From: Hyparrhenia diplandra
Lineage: Eukaryota; Streptophyta; Magnoliopsida; Poales; Poaceae
NCBI GenBank assembly: GCA_015847255.1
Contig: JADLZK010008232.1
Span: 124,001-188,000, forward strand
DNA: 64,000 bases
Direction of reading: 5' to 3'
Made by a program: the position numbers and the translations under genes. Under the pieces are notes generated by a model that made no database searches, was not told where the DNA came from, and saw nothing but the letters and a program-made list of their open reading frames with translations. Shown here in pieces: positions 10,625-21,073 of this stretch. Positions within the stretch are counted from its first letter, which is position 1. Each line of letters starts with the position of its first letter.

Positions 10625-12014
10625 TCACCCGGGAACTCCTCGTTGCCCTTGGCGCCTCCCTCGGGGAACCTCTTCTTCTTCACCCTCGGGGATGGCCTTG
10701 AGCTTGGCGAAATGTTGGCGTACCCTCTTGCACTCCCGAGGGTATGCTTGACTGGTAGCTATGGTTACGGCATGGCTTGTTGAGCATGTCGTCGAAGGTT
10801 TCTTGTGACGGGGGTGGGGCCCCTTGCGATCGACCGCGAGCCACCATGTCTTCATCGTCCGCTTGGGCGGCGTGCCCCCTTGCCCTTGCGGCCCTTATCT
10901 TTTTCTTCTTTTCTTCTTGCCCTCCCGAGGTTGCGATCCCTCGGGCTCCTCTTCCTTGCGCTTTCCCTTGCGAGCCCCGATTGAACAGAGCCCGGCGGCC
11001 TCCTCACCGTTAGCGAACTTGGTGGCGATGTCCATCGCCTTGTTTGCCTCGGTGGGAGTCCGGCGCCCCGGCTTTTTCACGAGGTCTCGGCAAGTGGTGC
11101 TGGCCAAGAAGGCCCCAATGACGTCCGAATCCGTCACATTAGGGAGCTCGGTCCGCCGCTTGAGAAGCGTCGGATGTAGTCGCGCGAGGATTCGTCGGAT
11201 TTTTGTCGGCATTTCGGAGATCCCACGAGTTACCCGGCGTAGGTATGTGCCCCGGAAGTTACCGCGGAAGGTTCTCACCAAGTCCGCCCGTTTGATATGA
11301 GGTTGGGTGGAAGGTGTTCCGGCCAAGCTCGGCAGACTCGGAGAGGTACAGGGGGCAAATTTTCGATTATCACTTTGTCATCGTGTGCCCCCGAACTGGC
11401 ATGCCGGCCGATAGTCGTCGGCCCATACCTCGGGACGGGTCTCTCCCGTGTACTTCTCGAGATGGCTCGGGGCCTGAAACGCGCAGGAGTGGTGCCCTCC
11501 CGATGTCCCCGGTGAAGGCCCGAGGCCCGGCGGATCGGGGAGTACCCTCGGTCCTCTCGACCGCCCTCAGGCGCCTCGTCCCGCTTGTCGTCCCGAGACG
11601 AGCCACCTTCGTGGCGAGCCCGCTGCCGTTCGATCTCGCCCCCGAGGTCAGGGGCGCCGGCGTTGCGGTCGGGTGCGGGGTCTTCTATGCGTCCCGTGAT
11701 CGGGCGGTTGCAACGGTTGTCGCCGAGGCGTTCCCCGACGGCCTTGCCGGGGCTCCGGCCGATCCGGGTGGACGGAGCCCCGCCGACTTCGCCCGCATTC
11801 CTCTCGCCACCGTGACGTTACGGCCCGATCCCGGGGAAGCGGAACTCTCGCCTCGTTGCACCGCCGCCTTGTCAAGGAGTTGACGGAGGCCTTCCCGTAT
11901 GCGCCTACCCTCGGTAGTGGAGGGCTCGGGCATTTCCCGCACCAACATGGCGGCGCCGCCGCCACGTTGAGGCCGGCTCGTTGAACGGATTAGGGTTTCG
12001 GGGTACCCCGCCAC
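10625..12014 (-). pseudogene. gag region of the Tat element
   Basis: Gag forms the particle that packages element RNA. Minus-strand fragments are MLVREMPEPSTTEGRRIREG near the start, FTGDIGRAPLLR, then RADLVRTFRGNFRGTY, KRRTELPNVTDSDVIGAFLA and STTCRDLVKK, followed by ANKAMDIATKFANGEEA and a Lys/Arg-rich tail KGKRKEEEPEGSQPREGKKK. These are the conserved segments of plant Ty3/gypsy gag. At least three frames are needed to read them, so it is broken. The start is placed at the first ATG after the leader; the true start is uncertain. Confidence 0.85.
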
Positions 12015-12374
12015 GAGTGGGTGGCGGGTAAGGTATTTCCGGGGCCTAGGGTTCCGGGAGCCCTTCGTGAGTCGGCGTAGGGCCGGATACGCCGACGGAT
12101 TCGTAACCGTTGCTTGACGCGCCTTGCGCGCCGATGGTCCGCCTTGCCGCCTTGCGCGGGCGGCCGTGATGATGGGCTTTGCCGCGGTGGCAATGCTGCC
12201 CTCCCTTCTACCGGTATGTCGGGCGAAGGATCATCTCGTAGTTGTGGCCGAGCGCCACAAATGCCATTGCTCCGAAGAACAATGGTGTTCACATGGGAGC
12301 TCGTGCTCGGCGGCGGGTGGTGGAAACGAAGGCGGAAACGCCATGAGGGGCGATGGAGATGCAGATTGCACACG

Positions 12375-12397
12375 GCGCCCCCTACCGGGCGCGCCAA
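12375..12397 (-). other. Primer-binding site of the Tat element
   Basis: On the minus strand this reads TTGGCGCGCCCGGTAGGGGG, close to the TTGGCGCGCC-type sequence that follows the 5' LTR in grass Tat elements. It marks the inner edge of the 5' LTR. The tRNA partner was not determined. Confidence 0.65.
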
Positions 12398-12399
12398 CC

Positions 12400-13739
12400 G
12401 TCGGCGTTTCGAGGAGCGGTGGGTGCCTCGGTGCCGGCAATAAAGAATTTATAAGCCGTGTGCCCCCTCCCTCAATGGCGTAGCGCAAGATGGACACGGA
12501 CGCCAGGCGGTTTTATCCCGGGTTCAGCCAACGGGGCCCTACGTCCAGCGGGAGGTGTGTCCTCGCTCGTGTTACCTCGCGCTCAAAGGTGAGCCTGCAG
12601 TAGGGGTTACAGGCGGCCGCGCGGGGAGGAGACGCTGGTCTCAAGCCCCACGATCGTGGTTATGGTGGTGGTGGTGTGCGGTTTCCTCCGTGTGAACCGG
12701 AGTTGAGTCGAAAAAGATCCCCTAATGAGGCATTACTCCCCCTTTTATAGGAGAAGGAGAGAGATAATGTTTATACGGGTGGACGCCTAGGTGGCTAATT
12801 CCCGAGGCCGCACCGGTTGCATGTCTTATTTGCCGAGGGGTTGGCTGGCTTGATGTTGCTTGAGCGAAGACACGCGCCCGGATCCGATGGTGGACGTGCC
12901 GTCCCCGGCGCGCCCCGAGGGTCCCGTGAGGCGTCCCTCACAATCCGCATGGCGAGGGGGTCCAGTGGTCGCCGGGTTATGCGTGTCAAGTGCCCGAGGG
13001 TCCGGCCCAACGTGGCGTTTTGACGGTGCTCGGGAAATGAACAGCGGTGTCATCCAGGTTTCCGTGCGGGTGGCGTAGCACGCCACTGGTTCAGCCTTTG
13101 CGTCCCATCGGTCGGATTGGGAGACGATTCGCCAGATTCGATTTGACCGGGCGTGTCGATGGCACCGGGCGCCCGCCTGCCCGTGCAATCGCATTGAATG
13201 CGGCGGTTTCCCTTCCTCGGGACGGAACCTCCCACGCCCGAGGGTCGGGCGACCCTAGACAGGCCAGTTGGGCTGCCTCACCCGAGGATGGAGAGCCGGT
13301 CTCCCTCGGGCGAGGCGGAGTTTTTTGCGCCCGAGGGTGGTGAGCTAGGCCACCCTCGGACGGCGGAGATTTCTCCGGGGCTGGTGAGCTAGGCCGACCT
13401 CGGAAAAACGGAGATGCGTGGTCGAGTCCGAGCCATGGTTTAGCTGTCGACGTGGAACGTCATGGTTCGTTGTTTTGTAGAGGTCCTTGACCTTGTCCTT
13501 CGTGAGCGTAATAAGCTCTTTGGCGTCGTGATGACTCCATTTGGGCGCTTTGTGGGCCGTCCAGGCGGGCCGATTTCGTCGTCATGTGAGCGTCGTGGCC
13601 AATGGCTTTGGTCCATCGTCCGTCGGGCCGTCCCTCCGTGCGGGATGATAGCAAGGCTAGGTTTTCTTTGGGCCTTGGCGGCCGGCAGATTCCCATAGTT
13701 TGGAGAATGTCTCGGGGCCCAATATTTAGGTCCCCGACA
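12400..13739 (-). repeat. 5' LTR of the Tat element
   Basis: In element orientation it begins at 13739 with TGTCGGGGACC and ends near 12400, at a decayed CCGACg just before the primer-binding site, giving about 1.34 kb. Positions 12725-13739 pair with 1-1025. A minus-strand TATA box (TATAAAAG, about 12742-12749) lies about 350 bp from the LTR end. Right of 13739 the DNA is ordinary flank homologous to 52140-52420, so the outer boundary is firm. Confidence 0.88.
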
Positions 13740-14665
13740 ACCGGGTAGTAATTTGGATTTTTTTTCTTTATAAAATACAAAACTCTAAAAAAAATATGTC
13801 CACAGTAGCCTTACTATTTTACAAAAGTTAGATAGCGGGCGCATGTGGCCATAAAAATTAAAAGGATAGCCAACTTCCTATTTTACAAAGTCGGATAGCA
13901 CATCTGTTATACTCTACTTTATTTTCTATACAAATTCAAAAATAGCATCACAACAAAAATAGCTAAACTGTTAGAGTTGCTCCAATAAAGGAAAACACAA
14001 TCTGATCTTTGCCCTCATCGCTTTAAACAATTTGGGATATTTTGACTATCCAGATTCTTGAAATTACTTACAATTTAGGATGGAGGGGAGTATTATATTA
14101 TAAGTACGATATAAAATCTAGGGTAAAATATATATTTCAACCATCAAATTACATGCCAGTATGATTTTTCAATCTTAAACAATGAATCAGGATAACGGGA
14201 ACCCTTTGATTATCGAAAGCGGACAAATTTGATCATTTGACGGGTTTCAAATGTGGTTAACTGGTTATCTATTTTTTTGGGGGATAATAAAAAATATACG
14301 GTTCGATCTCAAAAACTATCACAGTTAGTTTTTTTTTAAATCAGAAAAATATGAAAATGGTTCTAATTTTCTTCTTAAAATATTAACTATCTATTGAAAA
14401 CAGACTTTGCCCTAAAAGTTAATACTCAAAGTTTGAGAGATATCTATAGAGATCTTCTTCATGCTAAGGTCTTGTGGAAGGCGCAATAATTCTATTTTTT
14501 TATAAGTAATAATACGTACATGCTGCCTACCCTTTTGGTCAGTGGTCAAAGTACTGAAATCCAATATAATGTTAAATTAGATATCACCCACGACTTGGTT
14601 AGTGATTAACATACTGAAGTCCATATAATGGCAATTAAATATCACCCACGCACTCCTTAATTCCC
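13740..14665. other. Upstream flank of LRR copy 1 (duplicated unit)
   Basis: No gene seen. From 13760 the sequence matches 52200-52420 (taaaatacaaa..., gatagccaacttcc...), and from 13983 it matches 46175 onward and 52425 onward (aacacaatctgatctttg..., tttcaatcttaaacaatgaatca). This places the insertion point of the Tat element inside the old promoter flank. A decayed ggatggaggggagta end near 14078 may be a Stowaway remnant. Confidence 0.7.
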
Positions 14666-14674
14666 TATTTAAAT
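14666..14674 (+). promoter_or_regulatory. TATA box of LRR copy 1
   Basis: TATTTAAAT lies about 140 bp before the ATG. The same motif and spacing occur at 46885-46893, 53048-53056 and 60544-60552 before the other three LRR copies, each inside a conserved ctatttaaatcacagggg context. Conservation in all four copies supports it as the core promoter. Confidence 0.6.
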
Positions 14675-14807
14675 CACAGGGGCGTAGTGTTTGTTCAGAG
14701 CTACAAGCAACTAATCCAAGGATCTCCATCTCTTGAACTTGCTTTCCACAAATCCAGAGCAAAGCTAATACTTTACTCCTATTTAGTTCCTCTTTGCATT
14801 CTTCAGA

Positions 14808-16180
14808 ATGCCCAGAGTCCTCGCCCTCGTGACCGTCACCGTTGTCGTTATCAGTTCCTGCCATGTTTCTGCAATGAATCCGGCTGGCGCCGATCGTAAG
14901 GCGCTACTCTCCTTCAAATCTAGCGTCCAAGGGAACCTTGCCGATTGGGGCTCCCAAAGGATGTGCACTTGGACTGGTGTTACATGTAACTCAAGAGGGC
15001 GTGTAATCTCCCTCGAACTCATTTTCTTTAACCTCACCGGCGTCATCTCACCGGCGATCGGCAACCTGTCTGCACTTGAGATTCTTGATCTCGGCGGCAA
15101 CCAACTTTCCGGCAGCATTCCCCAGAGCTTGGCAAGCTGTCACAGCTTGGGTCTCTGAGCCTTGACTACAACCTTCTCATGGGGGTAATCCCTGAAACGC
15201 TTGGCCTTCTAAAAAGCTTGACTTACATTTCCCTCTTTTTCAACAATCTCACCGGTGACATCCCAGATATCTGCAATTGCTCCGCCTTGACCGCCATTCT
15301 CCTAAACGAGAACAACCTCACCGGAGATATTCCTTTCTCTACACGATGTCAGCTTCCATACTTGGATTGGCTCGACCTCTCCAAGAACAGGCTCGTCGGC
15401 ATCATCCTGTCATCAATATCGAATTTTACGAACCTTACCGAGGTGAATTTGAATGGTAATTTCCTCAGTGGTGTCCTGCCATCTCAAATATTCAACAAAA
15501 TATTCAACAAAATGAAATTTCTCTACGTCTTCAACCTGTCCCAAAACAATTTCTCAAGTGATTGTGGGAACTCCAACCTTGAGCCTTTCTTTTCTTCTCT
15601 AGTGAACTACACCAGCATAGCTTATCTTGATTTGTCCTCAAACAACATTGGAGGCAACATACCCCCAATCATCAGCAACTTGACAGCCTATACAATCTGC
15701 CTGGATGACAACAAAATTAGTGGTACAATTCCTTGCACCATCGGAAAACTTCCCTTGCTCGAAATTTTAGACCTATCCAACAACATGTTGGAGGGCCCAA
15801 TCCCCTCAGAGATCTTCCAAATGCAAGGTCTTGGTCAATTAAACTTGTCATATAACCAAATCAACGGAGAAATACCAAAATCCATTGGCAGAGCTCAACA
15901 CTTGAAGGTGTTGGGCATATCGTACAATAAGCTTCAAGGAGAACTACCGGAGACCTTGTCCAACCTCACTGAGCTGTGCAACCTTAACCTTCGGAATAAT
16001 CGGATCAATGGTGAAATTCCCAAATCCATAGGCGCAGCTAAAAAATTATTTTACATCGACATATCCTACAATTGTCTTCAAGGTGCGATACCGGAAACCT
16101 TGTCCAACCTCACTTCTCTGCGGCATCTTGTTCTCAACGATAACGAGCTGTCAGGCCCCATAGCTCCTGGTCTTCGCTGA
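14808..16180 (+). pseudogene. Secreted LRR protein gene, copy 1 (frameshifted)
   Basis: The predicted protein starts with a signal peptide (MPRVLALVTVTVVVISSCHV) and an LRR N-terminal cap (DRKALLSFKSS ... TWTGVTC). Plant-type LRRs follow (LDLGGNQLSGSIP and similar) and the end is NELSGPIAPGLR. There is no transmembrane segment or kinase, so it resembles the ectodomain of rice LRR receptor kinases or a secreted LRR protein. Reading stops at about 15158. The sequence attccccagagctt lacks one base compared with attcctccagagctt in copies 2 and 4, which shifts the frame. An open frame resumes from 15179 to 16180. A small repeat of ATATTCAACAAA near 15490-15512 adds four codons. Without the 1-bp loss it would be about 457 residues. 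Confidence 0.85.
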
Positions 16181-16838
16181 AGCATGATCATAATCATGGG
16201 CGTTACCAGTTACCAATAGCATATATTCAGGTTGCTCTTACCAATAAACCAGGTCTGGGCTTAATGCCGTCAGAGTCAGTCAGTGTTGTGTGTAGGCACC
16301 TAGCAAGCAGTACTATACATGCGATTGTAAAAGAGTTGCACGTTGGTGCATCACCTGATGATAGAAATGGGCCCTGTAGAAAATTCAGGGCACTATTTTT
16401 GTCAGTCAGATTATGAATTGTAGATGATGCAATGCAAACCAATGGTCCATGTAAAGGGAGTCCTTCGCAACAACGTCAGTTCTTGCCTACGCTACGTCAG
16501 TTCTTGTATACAACAAACAAAGTGTAATACTCTTCTTTAGTATAAAGATTCTTGGTTTCTTTGAGTATTATACTGAGAAAATTAGTTCTAGTTTGCTGCT
16601 AGAAATGTACTGAGGCCTTACAATTTTGAACGAGTACGTACTTGAGGACTTGATCCTCTAGTCCATTTCTGGTAGTATCAGTAGTCCATGCTAGAAAGGC
16701 CCACGCCCAGCCCAAAAGTCTCCCTGCGAGAGCAGGCCCAGCCGAGCCTGCCTGACTACTTCGTAGCCCCTCATACTCTCGCGCACCAGTCACCCCAAAA
16801 GGCCTAAACCTCACAAGCTGCCGCCCCACTTCAAGACT
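16181..16838 (+). repeat. 3' flank shared by all LRR units
   Basis: This is homologous to 50830-51490, 54487-55239 and 62374-62960. It includes an AATAAA at 16243-16248 that could end the LRR transcript, the segment gttgcacgttggtgcatcacctgatga, and the cluster cccagcccaaaagtctccctgcgag. In unit C the same sequence continues into the telobox-Myb gene; here similarity stops at about 16838, just before where that gene would begin. This is a duplication breakpoint. Confidence 0.75.
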
Positions 16839-17139
16839 CCTGGTCCCCTACGAAACTACCTACGGTGAGGCTATCCACGTCGCTCCAAATTTTTCATTGG
16901 CGGATGATTTTTGCAAAAAAAGCCCTTCTCTTTCGGAGGAATCCCGTTCAGATCTAGAAAAGTTCGAAGAAACAAGAACTTTCAGTTTTGACTTTTTACC
17001 GTTTACCCCCCGTATTACCAGACTCCTACACCCGAAGAAGAGAAAATTCCGATTTCGAGGTCATTTTTCATTTACCCGCCCGCTTGCACCTTTTGCAAAA
17101 AAACCCCACTTCTCCCCACCCAATATATACCGTCTCCCT

Positions 17140-17170
<31 letters not shown>

Positions 17171-17514
17171 AAACACCGGCCTCCTCTCTCCCTCCCCATC
17201 GATCTCTCCCTCTCCCCCGACATGCATGGGGGCGACGGCTGGGAGCACGGGGCGACGGCGGCGTGCAGCGCCCCTCCCCCTCCTCCTCCTCATCGTCGGT
17301 CCTCCCCTCCCCGTCCTCTTCCTCCCTCCACGGCGTGGGCTGATGGGCGGCGGTGGCCAAGGCGGCGGGGGCGGGGGGCCCCGGCGGGCGGGGCGGCGGT
17401 CTTTGTCTCGCCTTCCGTGGCCCTCTCTCTTCGTATCCACGTCTCCTCTCCGTCTGGCTCCCTCGCGGTGGCGCCCACGATTTTTCCCTAGGATTAGGGT
17501 TAGGGTTAGGGTTA
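16839..17514 (+). promoter_or_regulatory. Promoter and GC-rich first-exon-like block, gene not recognised
   Basis: A TATA-like caatatatac at about 17121-17130 is followed by a run of 29 A at 17145-17173, then a CT-rich leader and a very GC-rich block with ATGs at 17222 and 17226. The second would start a Pro/Leu-rich peptide with a hydrophobic stretch (APLPLLLLIVGPPLPVLFLP). This looks like the 5' end of a plant gene, but no domain is recognisable. The block is cut at 17514 by a solo LTR; the sequence after the LTR (21074) may be its first intron. Confidence 0.4.
17491..17514. repeat. Short telomere-like tract
   Basis: The sequence GGATTAGGGTTAGGGTTAGG and its continuation to 17514 is a short run of TTAGGG units, one T short of the usual plant telomere unit TTTAGGG. 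A telo-box-like aaaccctaaaccctaac lies inside the LTR at about 17650. It is far too short to be a chromosome end. Confidence 0.6.
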
Positions 17515-20500
17515 CGTAACACCCGAGGTGTTATCTACTAGTTAAGCAATGGTTTGGAAAAAAAAAATAAGTTTAGCTATAGTTGATTGAGTTGTTGGCG
17601 GAAAAGGCGTGAAAAGAATAGGAATCCGAAAGCTACCCCCTACGGTCGGAAACCCTAAACCCTAACCTTTCTTTATCCCCTTTTCTATAATTCAAAAATC
17701 TAAGCAAAATTTGCAAAAATTTCCAAAAGCTAGTTTGTAGATCTTTTCTTGATGAACAAAAGATATGTACAAAGTTTTTCAAGTTTTTTGAGTAATTTTA
17801 AAAGTAATTTTGAATTCAAATTTGTCCCTTTTTGACCCCATTTCAAAAGTCATATTTAGAGGCCGAATTTGAAAATCTTTCAATTATGAAAATTGTAGAT
17901 TTTGAAATTTTAAGCAAAGTTGCTTTTTGGAGTTTTTCGAGTTCAGTTCAAATTTTGGAAGTAATTTGCAAAAACCGAAAGTTAGGGGTTTGGGTGCTCT
18001 GATAACCGGCATGGGCGCCCATGCCGGCCTTTATCGCCGGAGTTCGCCGTGGACGTCGGCGTCTTTGGCGTCGTCCACAGCGTCACTGGCCGGCCGGGCG
18101 AGCTCTCGAAGTCACCGACCACCTCGCCGTCCTTTTCTTTCCTTCTTAAAGCCGCCAACACCGTCGTCGTCGTTTTTCTTGCCGTTTTTCGCCGCCCGGC
18201 CGGGTGGTGTCGCCGGATCCGCCCGCGTCTTGTCGCCGTCGTCGAGCTCTGTTTCCTCGAACCAACTACACCAACCGCTCCGTAACTCCCTTCGCGCGAT
18301 TTGCCCCACTCGCGTCGCTTTCCATCGCCGGTGCGCCGCGCCCACCGTCTTCCCGCCGCCATTCGGATCACCGCCGCGAGCCGCCTTGCCATCGTCCGTC
18401 CGCTCGGGTGAGCCTCGAGTTAAACCGTCTTGATATCTAGAGTCGCCTCGTGGTCCCGATCCGGTCGGCTTGACCGTTTCCGCGGCCGGAGTCCGCACTC
18501 GCCGAACGTCACCGTTGCCACGGGAGCGCCGCCCGTCGCGGCGCTGTCACCGTCGGCGACCCTACTCCGATCTGTTTCCGACCCAACCACCTTGCCAATC
18601 GAGCCCACCCGGTGAGCTCCCGGTCCTATCCCCCCGCCTTTGGTTGGTCCGTTGACGCGTCCGTGAGTCGCCGGAACGCGCTTGCCCGACGAGCCGGCGT
18701 TGCCGCTCCGCGCGTGCAGGCGGCGATCTAGCTAGGGTGCGGTTTAGTTCGATTAAGTGAGTGGAAATGATCGCCTAGGGTGTGCTTTAGATGTTGGCGT
18801 GCTCATCGTCGCCGAGGAAACGCTCCGGCGGCGTCTCCGCCGTCCGTCGCGCCCGCCACGTCCGCCATGGTCACCGGCAAAAGTGCCGCGGTGCGTTAGG
18901 GTTTAGGTTTGGGGTGCCTTGGGATGCGTGGGGCTGTGGGGGCGCATAGAGGTAGGTCTCGTCGCCCGGCGAGGTCGCCGCCCGCCCGGCTTGGCCGGTC
19001 AAAGCCGGGCGCCGCCCGTGGTCGTAGTCGGGGTGACCACGGGCGGTCTCGCTAACGCGACGCGGGGCGGGGCGGTCTACGATTGCTTGGCGTGGGCGAG
19101 CGGGCGGTTTCGGCCGAAGGCTGGGTTTTCCTTTTCTTTTGTTTTCGTTTTCTTCAAATGTGAATAGTGTCAAACTTTGTAAATTTCATAGAAATTCGAA
19201 AATAGCTTCAAAAATTCTGAAAATTTTTGTAGGGTCTTCTTATGAGTATGTTTACATATAAAAATTTTGAAATGTTTAAATTATTTTCTATTTCATGCTC
19301 TATTATTTTATGTGTTTAAATGTTATGTTTAGTGTGGAATGACTTAGGTTTTGTGTGACTTTGGGGTTGTTTTGTGAATCTTGGATCATACCACAATCAA
19401 ATGGTCCTTGAGAACTCCTTAGGCAATGGTGATGATATCTTGTAGAGTAGTTCAACAAGTTGGTTGTGTTGGGTTGCAACTTTATCGTGAAGGAAAGTTG
19501 TACTCAAGATGTTTATCATTTCATGCATCCATCAAGCATCATATTTATACTTCATCATGCTAAAGCATGCATCATCATCTACGTGTAGAGTATACGAGAG
19601 TGAGATGGTTCATGATGGTCGAGCTTCGAAGAAGATCCATCCACCCGATGATATCGATGTCAAGTATGACTCGGGTGATCTCGTTAAGGAATCTAACTTT
19701 TCCTCGCAATACTGAGGCAAGCCCCGGATACATTTAAACCCTTCCTTGTATTTTACAAAGCTTTTAAATTTATGTTTATGATATGCTGCATTAAGTTATT
19801 AGGAGTTGAGAGATAACCTAATTCTTTGCATTACCATCCTTGTTTATTGCAATATCATCCTTGTTAACTTTGTTTAATTTCGAAAATGATTAGTATTGCT
19901 TAGCCACCTTTTGTTTAGTTAAGCTTTTTCATCAAAATGTTTTATTTATGAATATGGTTCTCTTTTGGAAGAATAATGAGGTGTAGTGTTTAATTTGAGA
20001 CCGGACGGGACACGGGTTGTGTCTTTGGTGGTTAAGCCGACAGGGTTGCCTGGTCGTGCTTGTTCCGTCTGTGTCGGTTAAGGACCTTTCGTGGATTGGC
20101 CCTTGGATCAAGAATTTGTTATACTGGCCACATACACGAGTAAGCCCGAGATCTCGGAGGTGAGCCAAATCAGGAACGTACAACCACGCACTGGGAGTGG
20201 AGAGATGGCGGGAGTACAAGTTACCCTCGTGGGTTAAAGTCCCGGATTGGAGGTGTATGCGGTACTCTCGGGTGGCGTAGGGACGCGGTCCCGTTTTGGA
20301 CGGTCAGTGAGGGTTGACATATGCAAGTTTAAGTTCTACATATGTCGTGTGGTGAGGTATCCCCAATTTGGGTTTGTAAGCGGTTCGAATCGGCGTTTGC
20401 TCCCGAGAAAAGGAGACTTGATCCTCGCACCGTCTTCGTAGTAATTGATGGAATATGGTTTTGAGGAAAGAAAGTTGGCCTATGAAAGAAATGTTTGCTC

Positions 20501-21073
20501 TAGAGTAGAATAACCTAGAGTATAAGAGCTACTAATATGAATTAAAAATATTGAAAGTAAGGATTTACTTGTAGTAAGCTTTTACGCAAAAGAATTCTTG
20601 ATTCTTGCTAAGCCTTTCCTTGATTCCCTAAACCTGCATTCCGAGTCTTCTCCTCTTTTCTTTGTCGGGTAAGTCTTATTGAGTACTCCGTACTCGGGGG
20701 TTTGTTAACCCTTGCTGCAGTCTTGACTCGTCTTTGTTAACCAAGGTTATGTCGGTGGGCACGACATGATCTGGTTGTCTTCTAGTCTACTCAGCTTCCG
20801 CAAATTAATTAAGTTAAGTTTACTCAAATGTAACTTACTCACATTTTGTAAAATTAATGTTATTATTCTTCCGCACTCTGATCTATATTTTTGTAACAAA
20901 TGTTGTAATGTTGTAGCTACTCCTTTGTTGATCCTGGTATGAGTGGTGTAATCGGGGTTTCCGATGACACTCGACAGGCTTCTTAATTTATTGGGTGCAT
21001 CTGCACTATTGTCAGAGGTCTTTGGGACAATGACAGGTGCAGGTGGGCCCGGTAATTAGGAGGTTCCGTTACA
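17515..21073. mobile_element. Solo LTR of a long-LTR Ty3/gypsy element
   Basis: The segment begins cGTAACACCC (TG of the usual TGTAACACCC changed to CG) and ends GGTTCCGTTACA, forming a short terminal inverted repeat GTAAC/GTTAC. The flanks are GGTTA on the left and GGTTC on the right, a 5-bp target duplication with one mismatch. At about 3.56 kb it fits the long-LTR grass gypsy families (RIRE3 or RIRE8 type); the family was not assigned. No gag or pol was found beside it, so it is read as a solo LTR left by LTR-LTR recombination. Its middle (18000-19100) is GC-rich and the ends AT-rich. Confidence 0.65.

Larger units (their letters stand above)
1..13739 (-). mobile_element. Tat-lineage Ty3/gypsy LTR retrotransposon, degenerate, with antisense accessory gene
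   Basis: A long-terminal-repeat retrotransposon reads on the minus strand. The sequence at 1-1025 is repeated at 12725-13739, and both copies end inward or outward at the same terminal motif, TGTCGGGGACC in element orientation. From high to low coordinates come a primer-binding site, gag, protease, reverse transcriptase, RNase H, a second archaeal-type RNase H, integrase, a 5.5 kb tail and a purine-rich tract next to the 3' LTR. That order, the extra RNase H and a long opposite-strand gene after integrase are features known from the Tat lineage (RIRE2, Grande, Retand and Ogre relatives). Every coding domain is broken by frameshifts or stops, so this copy cannot encode its own proteins. The first roughly 325 bp of the low-coordinate LTR lie outside the window, so the target-site duplication cannot be checked; the right flank begins accgg. 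Confidence 0.93.

Noticed and set aside
17072..17440. Minus-strand protein with a poly-Phe run (122 codons)
   Set aside because: The Phe run is just the 29-A homopolymer read backwards; no support for coding.
17491..17514. Telomeric repeat suggesting a chromosome end or an old telomere fusion
   Set aside because: Only three to four units, inside a gene-like leader and followed by an LTR. Short telo-box tracts are common in plant promoters and leaders.
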